Shown piece after piece: positions 44,304 to 56,073 of a stretch of DNA of 63,567 bases (its first letter is position 1; every line of letters begins with the position of its first letter). This DNA comes from Pseudomonas sp. 6D_7.1_Bac1 (GTDB lineage Bacteria > Pseudomonadota > Gammaproteobacteria > Pseudomonadales > Pseudomonadaceae): NCBI RefSeq assembly GCF_025465945.1, contig NZ_JANLNW010000022.1, forward strand, positions 1 to 63,567, written 5' to 3'. The position numbers and the translations under genes were made by a program. The notes below the pieces were generated by a model that had not been told where the DNA came from, ran no database searches, and saw only the letters and a list, made by a program, of their open reading frames with translations.

Positions 44304-45334
44304 GGTCGGGCGTCCTTCTGCACCGGTTTGCCCGGCTCGTTCAGCGGCATGTAAGGCACCACGCCGGACATGCCCTTGCCGGAAGAGTCGATGATGACTT
44401 TGGAAGCTTTTTTCAGCACTTCATCCATGCTTTCCATGTACAGGCGCCAGGCGGTGACGTCTTTGGATTGCACGTAGCTGTTGTAGACCGAGAGAAACCG
44501 CTTGGCCTCGCCCTCGGCCAGGTTGCCGACCTGAGTCTGGTAGGCCTCGGCTTCCTGGGTGATGCGTGATGCGTCACCGCGGGCACGGGGAATCACGTCA
44601 TTGGCATAGGCTTCGGCTTCGTTGCGTGCGCGCTCCTGGTCGGCGCGGGCACGCTGCACATCGTTGAACGCATCGATCACCTGTGGTGGCGGATCGACCC
44701 GTTGCAATTGCACCTGAGTGATGAGAATCCCGGCCTGTTCGTGGTCCAGCAATTGCTGCAGCAAGTCTCGGGTTTCATCGGCAATCTGCGCGCGCTTATC
44801 CGACATCACCGACTGAATGGGCGTACGCCCGATGACCTCGCGCAGCGCGCTTTCGGCCGCAAGCTTCACCGAGCGCTCCGGGTCGCTGATTTTGAACAGG
44901 TAGAGCCGCGCGTCCTTGATCCGCCAGAACACCGTGCAATCGGCTTCAACGATGTTCTCGTCCCCGGTGAGCATCTGCTTGTCGCGCGCGCCATTGCTCG
45001 CCGCGCTCTGCACACTGGTACTGGTGCCCAGTTGCAGCTGATTGACCTGAGTGATTTTGGGTAACAGGACGGTTTCGACAGGATAGGGCAAGTGATAGTG
45101 CAGCCCGGATTCGGCGGTCTGCTGCCAGCGCCCGAACCGCAGCACGATGCCCTGCTCATCCGGCTGAACCTTGTAGATACCGGAACTGATCCAGGCCAGC
45201 AATAGCAGCCCGCCGATCAATACCAGCCCCCGTCCACCGAGATCCATCACTGCCAGGTGGTAGCGAATTCGTTGGTGCAGCCGGCGCATCGGGGCGACGG
45301 GCTCGGCAGGAGCAAAGGCGGGACTATCGGTCAT
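44300..45334 (-). CDS. HflK-like SPFH/stomatin protein (second copy type)
   Basis: A 344-residue HflK homologue: cytoplasmic N-terminus, one span at about residues 35-53 (LVLIGGLLLLAWISSGIY), SPFH domain (VQPDEQGIVLRFGRWQQTAESGLHYH), and coiled-coil with VIPRARGDASRITQEAEAYQTQVGNLAEGEAKRF in the family pattern. The start at 45334 (MTDSPAFAPAE) is preferred to an upstream frame extending 46 codons into the noncoding region. It heads the unit HflK-HflC-NRAMP-TerC, downstream of a DnaA-box-rich region. Confidence 0.88.
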   Translation of the reverse strand: MTDSPAFAPAEPVAPMRRLHQRIRYHLAVMDLGGRGLVLIGGLLLLAWISSGIYKVQPDEQGIVLRFGRWQQTAESGLHYHLPYPVETVLLPKITQVNQLQLGTSTSVQSAASNGARDKQMLTGDENIVEADCTVFWRIKDARLYLFKISDPERSVKLAAESALREVIGRTPIQSVMSDKRAQIADETRDLLQQLLDHEQAGILITQVQLQRVDPPPQVIDAFNDVQRARADQERARNEAEAYANDVIPRARGDASRITQEAEAYQTQVGNLAEGEAKRFLSVYNSYVQSKDVTAWRLYMESMDEVLKKASKVIIDSSGKGMSGVVPYMPLNEPGKPVQKDARP

Positions 45335-45505
45335 GCAATTGCTCCATGTCGTCAAATGACGAGCGCCCATTCGGGGGCGCCAAGGCGCGCAGAGTACCTG
45401 AACCCAAAACCGCGAAAATGAAAATTCTGTCATGTACGCTGTGCAAAAAACGATCAACCTCGCCAGCGCCATGGCCTCTGTGGCTTGCAGCCAACTGCAC
45501 GCACC

Positions 45506-46015
45506 TTATCCACAGCCCCGTCCACAGTCTTTGGGGGCAAGTACAAACCTTGAGGCGCGCTATCCACAAGGCTTTGCGGGCTGATTTGAAAGTTTTTTGC
45601 TTGACCTGGGCACTGACAAGTGTAGCCAGCATCCGCCTGTGCGACCGTTCAGTCACAGAGGCGATGGCTCCACGCCAGTCATTACGGCCCTTTGCCGAGT
45701 CTTTCCAGAGTTTAACCACAGACTTATCCACAGGCTGCGCAATGACTTTTCAGCCGGTGGGCGCCGGCAACAAAAAGGTTGACAAGGCTCACTCAAGGCC
45801 ACGAAAAAACGCCTGATCAAAAAACAACCACAGCCATGAAAGCCACGCCGTTAAAGGCCTTCAGACAGTTGCACCCATGTTACCCACAGCCAGCTCCACA
45901 GCAAACGGGGACAAGTCAAAACTGTGGAAAAACAGCCATTTGCAGCGGCTTTATGTCGCGCTTTAACAGGTTGAGAATATTGTTTTCCACATTTTTCGCA
46001 AACACCTGTGGATAC
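45506..46015. other. Cluster of DnaA-box-like 9-mers in a long noncoding region
   Basis: Within the gene-free stretch 45335-46286 I count eight DnaA-box-like sites: perfect TTATCCACA at 45506-45514 and 45724-45732; one mismatch at 45560-45568 (CTATCCACA), 45712-45720 (TTAACCACA), 45880-45888 (TTACCCACA), 45923-45931 (minus strand, TTTTCCACA), 45983-45991 (TTTTCCACA) and 46007-46015 (minus strand). Extra TCCACA cores occur near 45520 and 45894. The density is far above chance. It could titrate DnaA (like datA), help control replication, or regulate the neighbouring operon. No dnaA, rpmH or gidA gene is near, so it is not the standard oriC. Confidence 0.6.
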
Positions 46016-46033
46016 CTGAAAACATCGACTTCC

Positions 46034-46178
46034 GTAGCAGCTGCCGAGCCTGCGAGGCTGCGTTCGAGGACGAAGTCCTCGCAAATCCTGCGTACGCGGA
46101 TTGCCTGAAAGAGCGCGCTACCAGCTTCAACGACTGCTTCGCAGCCGAACGCAGCCTCGCAGGCTCGGCAGCTGCTAC
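46034..46178. repeat. Palindromic repeat pair, GTAGCAGCTG family
   Basis: GTAGCAGCTGCCGAGCCTGC at the left and its inverted copy at the right, 145 bases overall. Related to the pair at 22689-22819. Confidence 0.8.
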
Positions 46179-46185
46179 GGGCCGC

Positions 46186-46210
46186 TATCGCGAGCAGGCT
46201 CGCTCCCACA
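46186..46210. repeat. Single REP unit
   Basis: One copy reading ATCGCGAGCAGGCTCGCTCC then CACA, without an inverted partner nearby. Confidence 0.8.
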
Positions 46211-46233
46211 GGGGATAGGTGGCGTTTTGGATA

Positions 46234-46266
46234 TATAAAAAAACCCCGGCGATTGCTCGTCGGGGC
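46234..46266 (-). terminator. Intrinsic terminator of the liv operon
   Basis: On the minus strand CCCCGACGAGCAATCGCCGG forms a GC-rich stem that continues GGTTTTTTT, 20 bases after the livF stop. Confidence 0.85.
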
Positions 46267-46286
46267 TGGAGGCTTCAGCAGAGAAC

Positions 46287-46999
<713 letters not shown>

Positions 47000-47003
<4 letters not shown>

Positions 47004-47871
47004 ACCAGCTCCTCTTCGTCAGCACCCAGGTAGGCGGCAATCACTTTCGGATCGTTGCGGATCGCTTGAGGGTCACCCTCGGCGATCACGTTGCCGTGGT
47101 CCAGCACCACGATGTGGTCGGAAATACTCATTACCATGCCCATGTCGTGTTCAATCAGCACCACCGTAATGTCGTGGTCGTCGCGCAGATGTCGAATCAT
47201 CGCGCTGAGCGCCTCGGTTTCCTGCGGGTTGAGGCCCGCCGCCGGTTCGTCCAGGCAAATGATCTTGGGCCGGGTGCACATGGCCCGGGCGATTTCCAGA
47301 CGCCGTTGCTGGCCGTAGGAAAGCTCACCGGCCAGGCGGTTGGCGCAGTCCACCAGATCGACCACCTCCAGCCAATAGAAGGCATGGTCCAGGGCATCGC
47401 TTTCGGCCTTGCGGTAGCCTTTGGTGTTGAGAATGCCGGACAGCAAATTGCTGTTGACCCACATGTGCTGGGCCACCAGCAGGTTCTCGATCACCGACAT
47501 TTCCCGGAACAGGCGAATGTTCTGGAAGGTCCGCGCCAGGCCGGCGCGGTTGATCAGGTGAGTACCACCGAACATCTTGTAGTGGAGCCGGTTGATGAAG
47601 CTTTTCGGCGAAACGAAATCGGTCGCCTTGAACGGTTCCCCGAGCATCTTGATGACGTTGGTCTTCACACCACGGGTGTTGAGTTCGATACGCCCGCCAG
47701 AGGCCTTGTAGAAACCGGTCAGGCAGTTGAACACCGTGGTCTTGCCCGCACCGTTGGGGCCGATCAACGCGAAGATCGAGTTGCGTTTGACCTCCAGGCT
47801 GACGTCACTCAAGGCCTTGATGCCGCCGAAGTGCATCATCAGGTTCTCGACCTTCAGCACGATTTCTTCGC

Positions 47872-47875
<4 letters not shown>
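47000..47875 (-). CDS. livG: Branched-chain amino acid ABC transporter ATPase LivG (BraF)
   Basis: A 291-residue ATPase. Walker A GPNGAGKTT is at residues 39-47, the signature is LSYGQQRRLEI, and Walker B is IICLDEPAAGLNPQE. It carries the LivG-specific insertion (YKMFGGTHLINRAGLARTFQ). It overlaps both neighbours by four bases, so livM, livG and livF are translationally coupled. Confidence 0.95.
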
Positions 47876-49170
<1,295 letters not shown>

Positions 49171-49172
49171 AC

Positions 49173-50090
<918 letters not shown>

Positions 50091-50223
50091 GCACTCTCAC
50101 TAACTTGAGAGGCCACCGCGAACCCGGTGTCGATGAGCCCTTGTGAGGCGCACCTGGCCAGGTTCATGTGGCTCAGAAGAAAATACCGGGTCGGCACGAT
50201 TGCAGAACCCATGACCAACGCCG

Positions 50224-50261
50224 GGCCTGCGCCCCTGGATTTATGTCGAGAGACCCAGGCC
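50224..50261 (-). promoter_or_regulatory. Stem-loop between livK and livH
   Basis: On the minus strand GGCCTGGGT near 50261 can pair with ATCCAGG and CAGGCC near 50224. No U-tract follows. Such intercistronic hairpins often stabilise the binding-protein mRNA and reduce permease expression. Confidence 0.5.
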
Positions 50262-50277
50262 TGGCGATGCGCTTATC

Positions 50278-51411
50278 TCACTTCTGTTTTTCCAGCTGGT
50301 GGTATTTGCCCGCAGCATCCCACTGGTAAACCACGTAGTCGGAGATTTTCAGGTCGCCCTTGGTATCCCATTCCTTCTTGCCCATCACGGTCTCCACCGG
50401 ATGCGCTTTCAGCCATTTAGCAGCGTCTTCGCCTTTGTTTGTCTTGGCACCGTTGAAGCCGGCAGCCAGGGCCTGTACCGAAGCGTAGGCGTACAGGGTG
50501 TAGCCTTCAGGCTCGTAACCGGACTTGCGGAAGGTTTCCACGACAGCCTTGCTGTCTGGAATCAGACGCGGGTCAGCGCCAAAGGTCATGTACACGCCGT
50601 CGACGTAAGGAGCACCACCGGCAGTCGTGACCATTTCGTCAGTCACGATGCCGTCATCGGACATGAACTTGACGTCTTTCAGACCTTGCTCACGCAATTG
50701 ATGGACCAGTGGGCCAGCTTCCGGATGCAGGCCGCCGAAGTAAAGGACGTCGGCCCCTACCGAACGGACCTTGGTGATCACGGCACTGAAATCTTTCTCG
50801 CCACGGGTCAGGCCTTCCTCAAGCACCGGTTTCACGCCACGCGCGGTCAACTGCTTGGCAGTCGCGTCCGCCAGGCCTTTACCGTAGGTGTCTTTGTCGT
50901 TGATGACGGCAACTTTCTTGCCTTTCAGGACGTCGACGATGTAGTTACCCGCGACGATACCTTGCTGGTCATCACGCCCGCACATACGCATCATGGCGGG
51001 CAGGCCGCGCTCGGTGACTGCCGGGTTGGTAGAACCCGGAGTGATTGCGATGATGCCTGCGTCGGAGTAGACCTCAGAAGCCGGGATGGTCGACGACGAG
51101 CAGAAGTGCCCGACAACGCCGATAACCTTGTCCTGTACCATTTTGTTCGCGACAGCCACAGCCTGTTTCGGTTCGCAGGCGTCATCGCCCTGGACCAGTA
51201 CGATTTTTTCGCCGTTGATGCCGCCCTTGGCGTTGATGGCATCCGCCGCAGCTTGCGCACCTTTCATGTATTGCAAGCCAAAGGAAGCGCTAGGACCGGT
51301 CATCGGACCTGCCACACCAATTTTGACATCAGCCTGAGCAAACGAAGAAACACCCAATGCAGTAGCGACTGCGAGTGCCAGAAAACCTTTCTTGTAAAAC
51401 ATCTGCGACAT
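50278..51411 (-). CDS. livK: Branched-chain amino acid binding protein LivK (BraC)
   Basis: A 377-residue periplasmic binding protein. A signal peptide (MSQMFYKKGFLALAVATALG to about residue 28, FAQADVK) precedes the type I fold start VKIGVAGPMTGPSASFG. Two cysteines in DDACEPKQ and GHFCSSST form the conserved disulfide. GSTNPAVTERGLPAMMRMCGRDDQQG binds the amino acid. It heads the liv operon behind a strong sigma-54 promoter match. Confidence 0.95.
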   Translation of the reverse strand: MSQMFYKKGFLALAVATALGVSSFAQADVKIGVAGPMTGPSASFGLQYMKGAQAAADAINAKGGINGEKIVLVQGDDACEPKQAVAVANKMVQDKVIGVVGHFCSSSTIPASEVYSDAGIIAITPGSTNPAVTERGLPAMMRMCGRDDQQGIVAGNYIVDVLKGKKVAVINDKDTYGKGLADATAKQLTARGVKPVLEEGLTRGEKDFSAVITKVRSVGADVLYFGGLHPEAGPLVHQLREQGLKDVKFMSDDGIVTDEMVTTAGGAPYVDGVYMTFGADPRLIPDSKAVVETFRKSGYEPEGYTLYAYASVQALAAGFNGAKTNKGEDAAKWLKAHPVETVMGKKEWDTKGDLKISDYVVYQWDAAGKYHQLEKQK

Positions 51412-51483
51412 GTGAGGTGCTCCTGAGGTTTTTTAGTTAGCACAGCAACTTCAGCGGAAGCTTTGATTCAGCTACAAGCGCAG

Positions 51484-51499
51484 AGCAAGTGGCGTGCCA
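51484..51499 (-). promoter_or_regulatory. Sigma-54 (-24/-12) promoter of livK
   Basis: On the minus strand TGGCACGCCACTTGCT is a full match to TGGCACG-N4-TTGCW. The transcript would start near 51473, giving a leader of about 60 bases before livK. Confidence 0.8.
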
Positions 51500-51698
51500 T
51501 CGGTTTTTTATTCTTCAAAAAGTCGCTGCTTTATTGTTATTTCGACTGTTTCGGGCCCTTTTTTATTGGGCGTGCAACCGTCTAAACCGCGGAAGGTGAA
51601 ACCATTATTTTTAAAAGGCGCAACCTCCGCGCGCCATCATTGCAACCGCTACCCGAAACGACGTGCAACCAGCCTGTAACAGCGTGCGTCACCGAACT

Positions 51699-51713
51699 GC
51701 ACACTGCCGGTGC
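51699..51713. promoter_or_regulatory. NtrC-like dyad upstream of livK
   Basis: GCACACTGCCGGTGC has the GCAC-N7-GTGC form of NtrC sites and lies about 200 bases upstream of the sigma-54 promoter. The rest of the 379-base gap 51412-51790 holds no gene I can see. Confidence 0.5.
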
Positions 51714-51790
51714 GCAACTGCTACAACACGCACCATTACAGGCTAGTCGCTGCGCGCAAAAGCGCCGCTCCCAGCAACAATTTCATTCTC

Positions 51791-53074
51791 TTAAATGACA
51801 ATCCGCAGGCACTGGCCCGCGTGATAGAGGGAAAACCCGGCCTCGTATAAACAGCTGCGCAAGCCCACCCCGGCCAATGGCTGCATGGGGGCGAAGGGAA
51901 TCGGTAGCGCCTGAGGATTTCCGTTACACAAGTAATCGGCGAAGGCTTTACCGACCACCGTGCCGGTGGTCACGCCACGGCCGTTGTAACCGGTCACTGC
52001 CACTAAACCGGGCGCCGGTTCGAACAAACGCATCAAGTGATCGGGGGTAAACGCGATGCAACCGGTCCAGGTGCACTCCCAATCCACCGGTTTGAGATAA
52101 GGGAAGTAATGCTGCTGAACCCGATCGGCCCAGGCCTTGAGGAACCACGTCGGTTTCTGATTGCCATTGCCCAGGCTGCCGAGCAACAGGCGACCGTCTT
52201 TGTCCCGGCGAATACTGCTGAGCACCTGACGGGTGTCCCAGGAACCCTGGCCACCGGGCAATATCTGCTGCGCGGCGTCTTCGGTCAGCGGCGCGGAAGC
52301 TACCTGGTAGTAGTAACCGGGGAAGAAATTGCGCCGCAACTCGGTCCAGTCGCCTTCGGTGTAGGCGTTGGAGGCGATCACCACTTGCTCGGCCATGACC
52401 GAGCCGGCGTCGGTTTGCACCGACCAGCGTTGGCCCTGACGTTCAAGTCGGGTCACCGGAGAATGATCGAACAGCTGACCACCCAGGTCTGCGGCAGCCT
52501 TGGCCAGACCACTGGTATAGGCCATTGGATTAAGTGTGCCGGCGCGGCGGTCAAGCAATGCGGCGGCAATCTTTTTGGTCCCGGTGGCTTGTTCGCAAAC
52601 GGCACCGGTCAACAACTCCACGGGCGCACCGCGGCGTTTCCATTGTTCTTCACGACTGCGCAGATCGGCTTCGCCACGGGCGTTGTGGGCCATGTGCAAC
52701 GTGCCTTCGCGGCGTAGCTGGCAATCGATGTTGTACTTGTCGATCAGGCTGAACACCAAAGCGGGTGCCGCTCCGAGCATGCGGTTGAGTTGGCTGCCGA
52801 TCGCTTCGCCGAACCCGGCTTCGATTTCGTCCGGGGGAATCCACATCCCGGCGTTCACCAACCCGACGTTACGCCCCGAGCCACCCTGCCCGCAGCGCTT
52901 GGCCTCCAGCACGCAGACACTTTTGCCCTGCTCCAGCAAATGCACGGCCGCTGATAAACCCGTGAAACCGGCGCCGATCACACAAACGTCCGCCGTCACC
53001 TCGCCCTTGAGCGCCGCCCGATCAGGCCGTTGCGGCGTCAGTTTTTCCCATAAGCATTCTTCGCGTAACGGCAT
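51791..53074 (-). CDS. amaA: L-pipecolate oxidase AmaA (FAD-dependent)
   Basis: A 427-residue FAD-dependent amine oxidase of the DAO family. The dinucleotide fold VCVIGAGFTGLSAAVHLLEQG has its glycines at residues 34, 36 and 39; RCGQGGSGRNVGLVNAG follows, and the C-terminal GYNGRGVTTGTVVGK closes the FAD site. Next to amaB on the same strand, this matches P. putida AmaA, which oxidises L-pipecolate to the cyclic imine in D-lysine breakdown. A REP pair separates it from amaB. Another amine substrate such as a polyamine derivative is the main alternative. Confidence 0.85.
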   Translation of the reverse strand: MPLREECLWEKLTPQRPDRAALKGEVTADVCVIGAGFTGLSAAVHLLEQGKSVCVLEAKRCGQGGSGRNVGLVNAGMWIPPDEIEAGFGEAIGSQLNRMLGAAPALVFSLIDKYNIDCQLRREGTLHMAHNARGEADLRSREEQWKRRGAPVELLTGAVCEQATGTKKIAAALLDRRAGTLNPMAYTSGLAKAAADLGGQLFDHSPVTRLERQGQRWSVQTDAGSVMAEQVVIASNAYTEGDWTELRRNFFPGYYYQVASAPLTEDAAQQILPGGQGSWDTRQVLSSIRRDKDGRLLLGSLGNGNQKPTWFLKAWADRVQQHYFPYLKPVDWECTWTGCIAFTPDHLMRLFEPAPGLVAVTGYNGRGVTTGTVVGKAFADYLCNGNPQALPIPFAPMQPLAGVGLRSCLYEAGFSLYHAGQCLRIVI

Positions 53075-53116
53075 TGCCAGACTCCGATCAGAAACCTAAC
53101 CACCACACACATTCCC

Positions 53117-53208
53117 AATGTGGGAGCGAGCCTGCTCGCGATTGCTATCTGTCAGTCGACGACGATGTTGGCTGACAAGACGCTATCGCGAGCAGGCTCG
53201 CTCCCACA
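53117..53208. repeat. REP pair between amaB and amaA
   Basis: TGTGGGAGCGAGCCTGCTCG and its inverted copy, 92 bases overall. Confidence 0.85.
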
Positions 53209-53237
53209 GGGGACTTTCACAGGCTCACGAGACGTGT

Positions 53238-54728
53238 TCAGTCGAACGTGATGCCCTGGGCCAACGGCAACTCCAGCGAGTAGTTGACGGTGTTGGTCTG
53301 GCGGCGCATGTAACCGCGCCACGCATCGGAGCCGGACTCGCGACCGCCGCCGGTTTCTTTCTCGCCACCAAAGGCCCCACCGATTTCCGCACCGCTCGGG
53401 CCGATGTTGACGTTGGCGATGCCGCAGTCGCTGCCCACCGCCGACATGAACTGCTCGGCTTCACGCACGTCAGTGGTGAAGATGCACGATGACAGGCCTT
53501 GTGGCACAGCGTTGTTCAGGCGCAGCGCTTCGGCGAAGTCACTGTAGCCAACCACGTACAGAATCGGGGCGAAGGTTTCGCTGCGCACCACATCGCTCTG
53601 CTCTGGCATTTCGACGATGGCCGGCGAAACGTAGTAGGCGTTCGGGAATTTGTCTTCGAGCTGACGCTTGCCGCCAAACACCCGGCCGCCTTCGCTCAAG
53701 GCTTGTTCCAGCGCGTCCTGCATGTTTTCAAAGCTGTGTTTGTCGATCAGCGGGCCGACCAGGTTGCCTTCCAGCGGGTGACCGATGCGCACCTTGGAAT
53801 AGGCAGCCTTGAGGCGGGTGACGATCTCTTCCTTGACCGACTCGTGGGCGATCAAGCGACGCAGGGTGGTACAACGCTGACCGGCGGTGCCCACCGCACT
53901 GAACAGAATCGCCCGCACGGCCATGTCGAGGTCGGCGCTTGGGCCGAGGATCATGGCGTTGTTGCCGCCCAGCTCCAGAATACTGCGGGCGAAACGCGCG
54001 GCGATTTTCGGCGCCACTTCACGGCCCATGCGGGTGCTGCCGGTGGCGCTGATCAAGGCCACACGCGGGTCGTCCACCAACGCTTCACCGGCATCGCGGC
54101 CACCGATGATGACCTGGCTGAGGTACTGCGGCGCATCGCTGAAATTCTTCAATACGCGCTCGAACAGCGCCTGGCAGGCCAGTGCGGTGAGTGGAGTCTT
54201 CTCTGACGGTTTCCAGATCACCGCGTTGCCGCACACCAGCGCCAGCGTGGTGTTCCAGGCCCAGACCGCGACCGGGAAATTGAATGCACTGATCACCCCG
54301 ACCACGCCCAGCGGATGCCAGGACTCACGCATGTGGTGGCCCGGACGTTCGGAGGCGATGGTCAAACCGTAGAGCTGACGGGACAGGCCGACGGCGAAGT
54401 CGCAGATGTCGATCATTTCCTGAACTTCACCCAGGCCTTCCTGAGTGATCTTGCCGGCTTCCCAGGACACCAGCTCACCCAGATCAGCCTTGTACTCACG
54501 CAAAATGTCGCCCAATTGGCGCACCAACTCACCGCGACGCGGCGCCGGGACCTTGCGCCACAGGTCGAACGCATGCTCTGCGCGACTGACCTGCTGCTCG
54601 ACTTGCGCGGCACCTTCCCAGTTCACGGAGGCAATCAGGCTGCCGTCGATCGGTGAATGTACGGGCTGTTTGCCGTTCTGGTACAGGGCCGGGTTCACAC
54701 CCAAACGATCAAGCAATGCGGCAACCAT
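53238..54728 (-). CDS. amaB: L-aminoadipate-semialdehyde dehydrogenase AmaB
   Basis: A 496-residue aldehyde dehydrogenase. Catalytic residues are Asn150 (ISAFNFP), Glu252 (LELGGNN) and Cys286 (AGQRCTTLRR). The sequence follows the ALDH7 (antiquitin) group, which oxidises alpha-aminoadipate semialdehyde to 2-aminoadipate, the step after AmaA in lysine catabolism. A good ribosome site (AAGGAGTGACC) precedes the ATG. A LysR regulator is divergent to it. Confidence 0.92.
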   Translation of the reverse strand: MVAALLDRLGVNPALYQNGKQPVHSPIDGSLIASVNWEGAAQVEQQVSRAEHAFDLWRKVPAPRRGELVRQLGDILREYKADLGELVSWEAGKITQEGLGEVQEMIDICDFAVGLSRQLYGLTIASERPGHHMRESWHPLGVVGVISAFNFPVAVWAWNTTLALVCGNAVIWKPSEKTPLTALACQALFERVLKNFSDAPQYLSQVIIGGRDAGEALVDDPRVALISATGSTRMGREVAPKIAARFARSILELGGNNAMILGPSADLDMAVRAILFSAVGTAGQRCTTLRRLIAHESVKEEIVTRLKAAYSKVRIGHPLEGNLVGPLIDKHSFENMQDALEQALSEGGRVFGGKRQLEDKFPNAYYVSPAIVEMPEQSDVVRSETFAPILYVVGYSDFAEALRLNNAVPQGLSSCIFTTDVREAEQFMSAVGSDCGIANVNIGPSGAEIGGAFGGEKETGGGRESGSDAWRGYMRRQTNTVNYSLELPLAQGITFD

Positions 54729-54892
54729 GGGTCACTCCTTCAACGTGAAAAGCAGAAAATTCACAGCCCGCTGACGCGGCGCTTCAGGCCTATAGTTGTA
54801 GCCGCCCCGAGACTTGCCAACAAACGACGATTAAGCGAGATATCATTCCGTTTATTCATGCAAAGCGTTGTAACAAGAACAAGGGCCCACCC

Positions 54893-55798
54893 ATGCTGAA
54901 TAAACGCCACTTGCCATCGATCACCGCGCTGCAGTGTTTCGAGGCGGTCACTCGTCACCTGAGCTTCACCCGCGCCGCCGAAGAGCTGAACCTGACCCAG
55001 AGCGCCGTGAGCAAGCAGGTCGCGCAACTCGAAGAATTGCTGCAGCACCTGCTGTTTCGCCGGGTGCGCCGACGCTTGCAAATGACCCCGGCCGGGGATT
55101 TGTACCTGGTTGAAGTGCGAAAAATCCTCACGCAAGTCGAGATGTCGACCCACTACCTGCGCTCCTATGGCGGCGAAACCGAAGTATTGCGCGTGTCCAC
55201 GCCGTCAACCTTCGGTGCTCGTTGGCTGGTGCCACGCCTCAAAGGCTGGCGCCTGCGCCATCCCCATATCCATCTGGACCTGTGTACCGAACAGGAAGCT
55301 GACGACCTGCTGCAAGGGCGCAGCGATCTGGCGTTCTATTTCGGCCAGGGTTCGCGGCCCGGCACCGAATGCCTGAAACTGTTCGGTGAAGAGCTGGTGC
55401 CGGTTTGCGCGCCGGGCAGCCTGCCGGAGCAGCCCTTCACCGACCCGACCCAACTCAGCGATCTGGTGCTGCTGCAAAGCGCCTCGCGGCCCCAGGCCTG
55501 GCACGACTGGTTCGACAGTCAGGGTTACCAGACCGAGCACAGCTATCACGGCCCGCGCTTCGAAACCTTTTATATGTGCATTCGCGCAGCGCAAGTCGGT
55601 TGCGGCGTCGCCCTGTTGCCACGGTTTCTGGTGGAAGAAGAATTGGCCGACGGCAAACTGGTCATTCCCTGGCAACACGCGATGCCCAGCAGCGATGCGT
55701 ATTACCTGGCCTACCCCGAACACTCGGCGGAAGTGCCCAAGGTGCGGGATTTTGTGACATGGATGCTGGAGCAAATAGACAGCCCGGACGCCCCCTAG
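54893..55798 (+). CDS. LysR-family regulator, probable amaAB regulator
   Basis: A 301-residue LysR protein of the GcvA-like group. The helix-turn-helix is near residues 18-46 (THRLS-like VTRHLSFTRAAEELNLTQSAVSKQVAQLE) and the ligand domain follows from about residue 90 (LRVSTPSTFGARWLVPRLKGW). It is divergent from amaB with 164 bases between, the same arrangement as in P. putida, where the LysR gene controls lysine/pipecolate catabolism. The inducer is probably a pathway intermediate. Confidence 0.87.
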   Translation: MLNKRHLPSITALQCFEAVTRHLSFTRAAEELNLTQSAVSKQVAQLEELLQHLLFRRVRRRLQMTPAGDLYLVEVRKILTQVEMSTHYLRSYGGETEVLRVSTPSTFGARWLVPRLKGWRLRHPHIHLDLCTEQEADDLLQGRSDLAFYFGQGSRPGTECLKLFGEELVPVCAPGSLPEQPFTDPTQLSDLVLLQSASRPQAWHDWFDSQGYQTEHSYHGPRFETFYMCIRAAQVGCGVALLPRFLVEEELADGKLVIPWQHAMPSSDAYYLAYPEHSAEVPKVRDFVTWMLEQIDSPDAP

Positions 55799-55821
55799 AA
55801 TTGAAGGCATGCACAAAACCT

Positions 55822-55952
55822 ATGGCGAGGGAGCTTGCTCCCGCTCGGCGGCGAAGCCGTCGCAAAACAGTGCATGCATTCCTCCTGAGAAAACGCCACG
55901 GCCGAATTCAGGGCCGCTTCGCGCCCCAACGGGAGCAAGCTCCCTCGCCACA
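55822..55952. repeat. Palindromic repeat pair, GAGGGAGCTTGCTCCC family
   Basis: ATGGCGAGGGAGCTTGCTCC at the left and its inverted copy at the right, 131 bases overall. Same family as 1532-1666. Confidence 0.8.
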
Positions 55953-56073
55953 GAGACCTCCAGCGTTAAAAAACACTGGCAATACCCACTACTGATATGC
56001 GCCACTAGCCCCATTCATTGAAACAGCTGAAACGTCGCGGCCATCAGCGGCGACCAGCATGGAGATTCCCGTT

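Noticed and set aside
45346..45816. 156-codon open frame on the plus strand in the DnaA-box region
   Set aside because: No ribosome site, odd amino acid composition, no family resemblance, and it runs across the DnaA-box-like sites; an antisense frame overlaps it equally well.
45506..46015. Chromosomal replication origin oriC
   Set aside because: The usual Pseudomonas oriC neighbours (rpmH, dnaA, dnaN) are absent and no clear AT-rich unwinding element was seen; only the DnaA-box cluster is supported.
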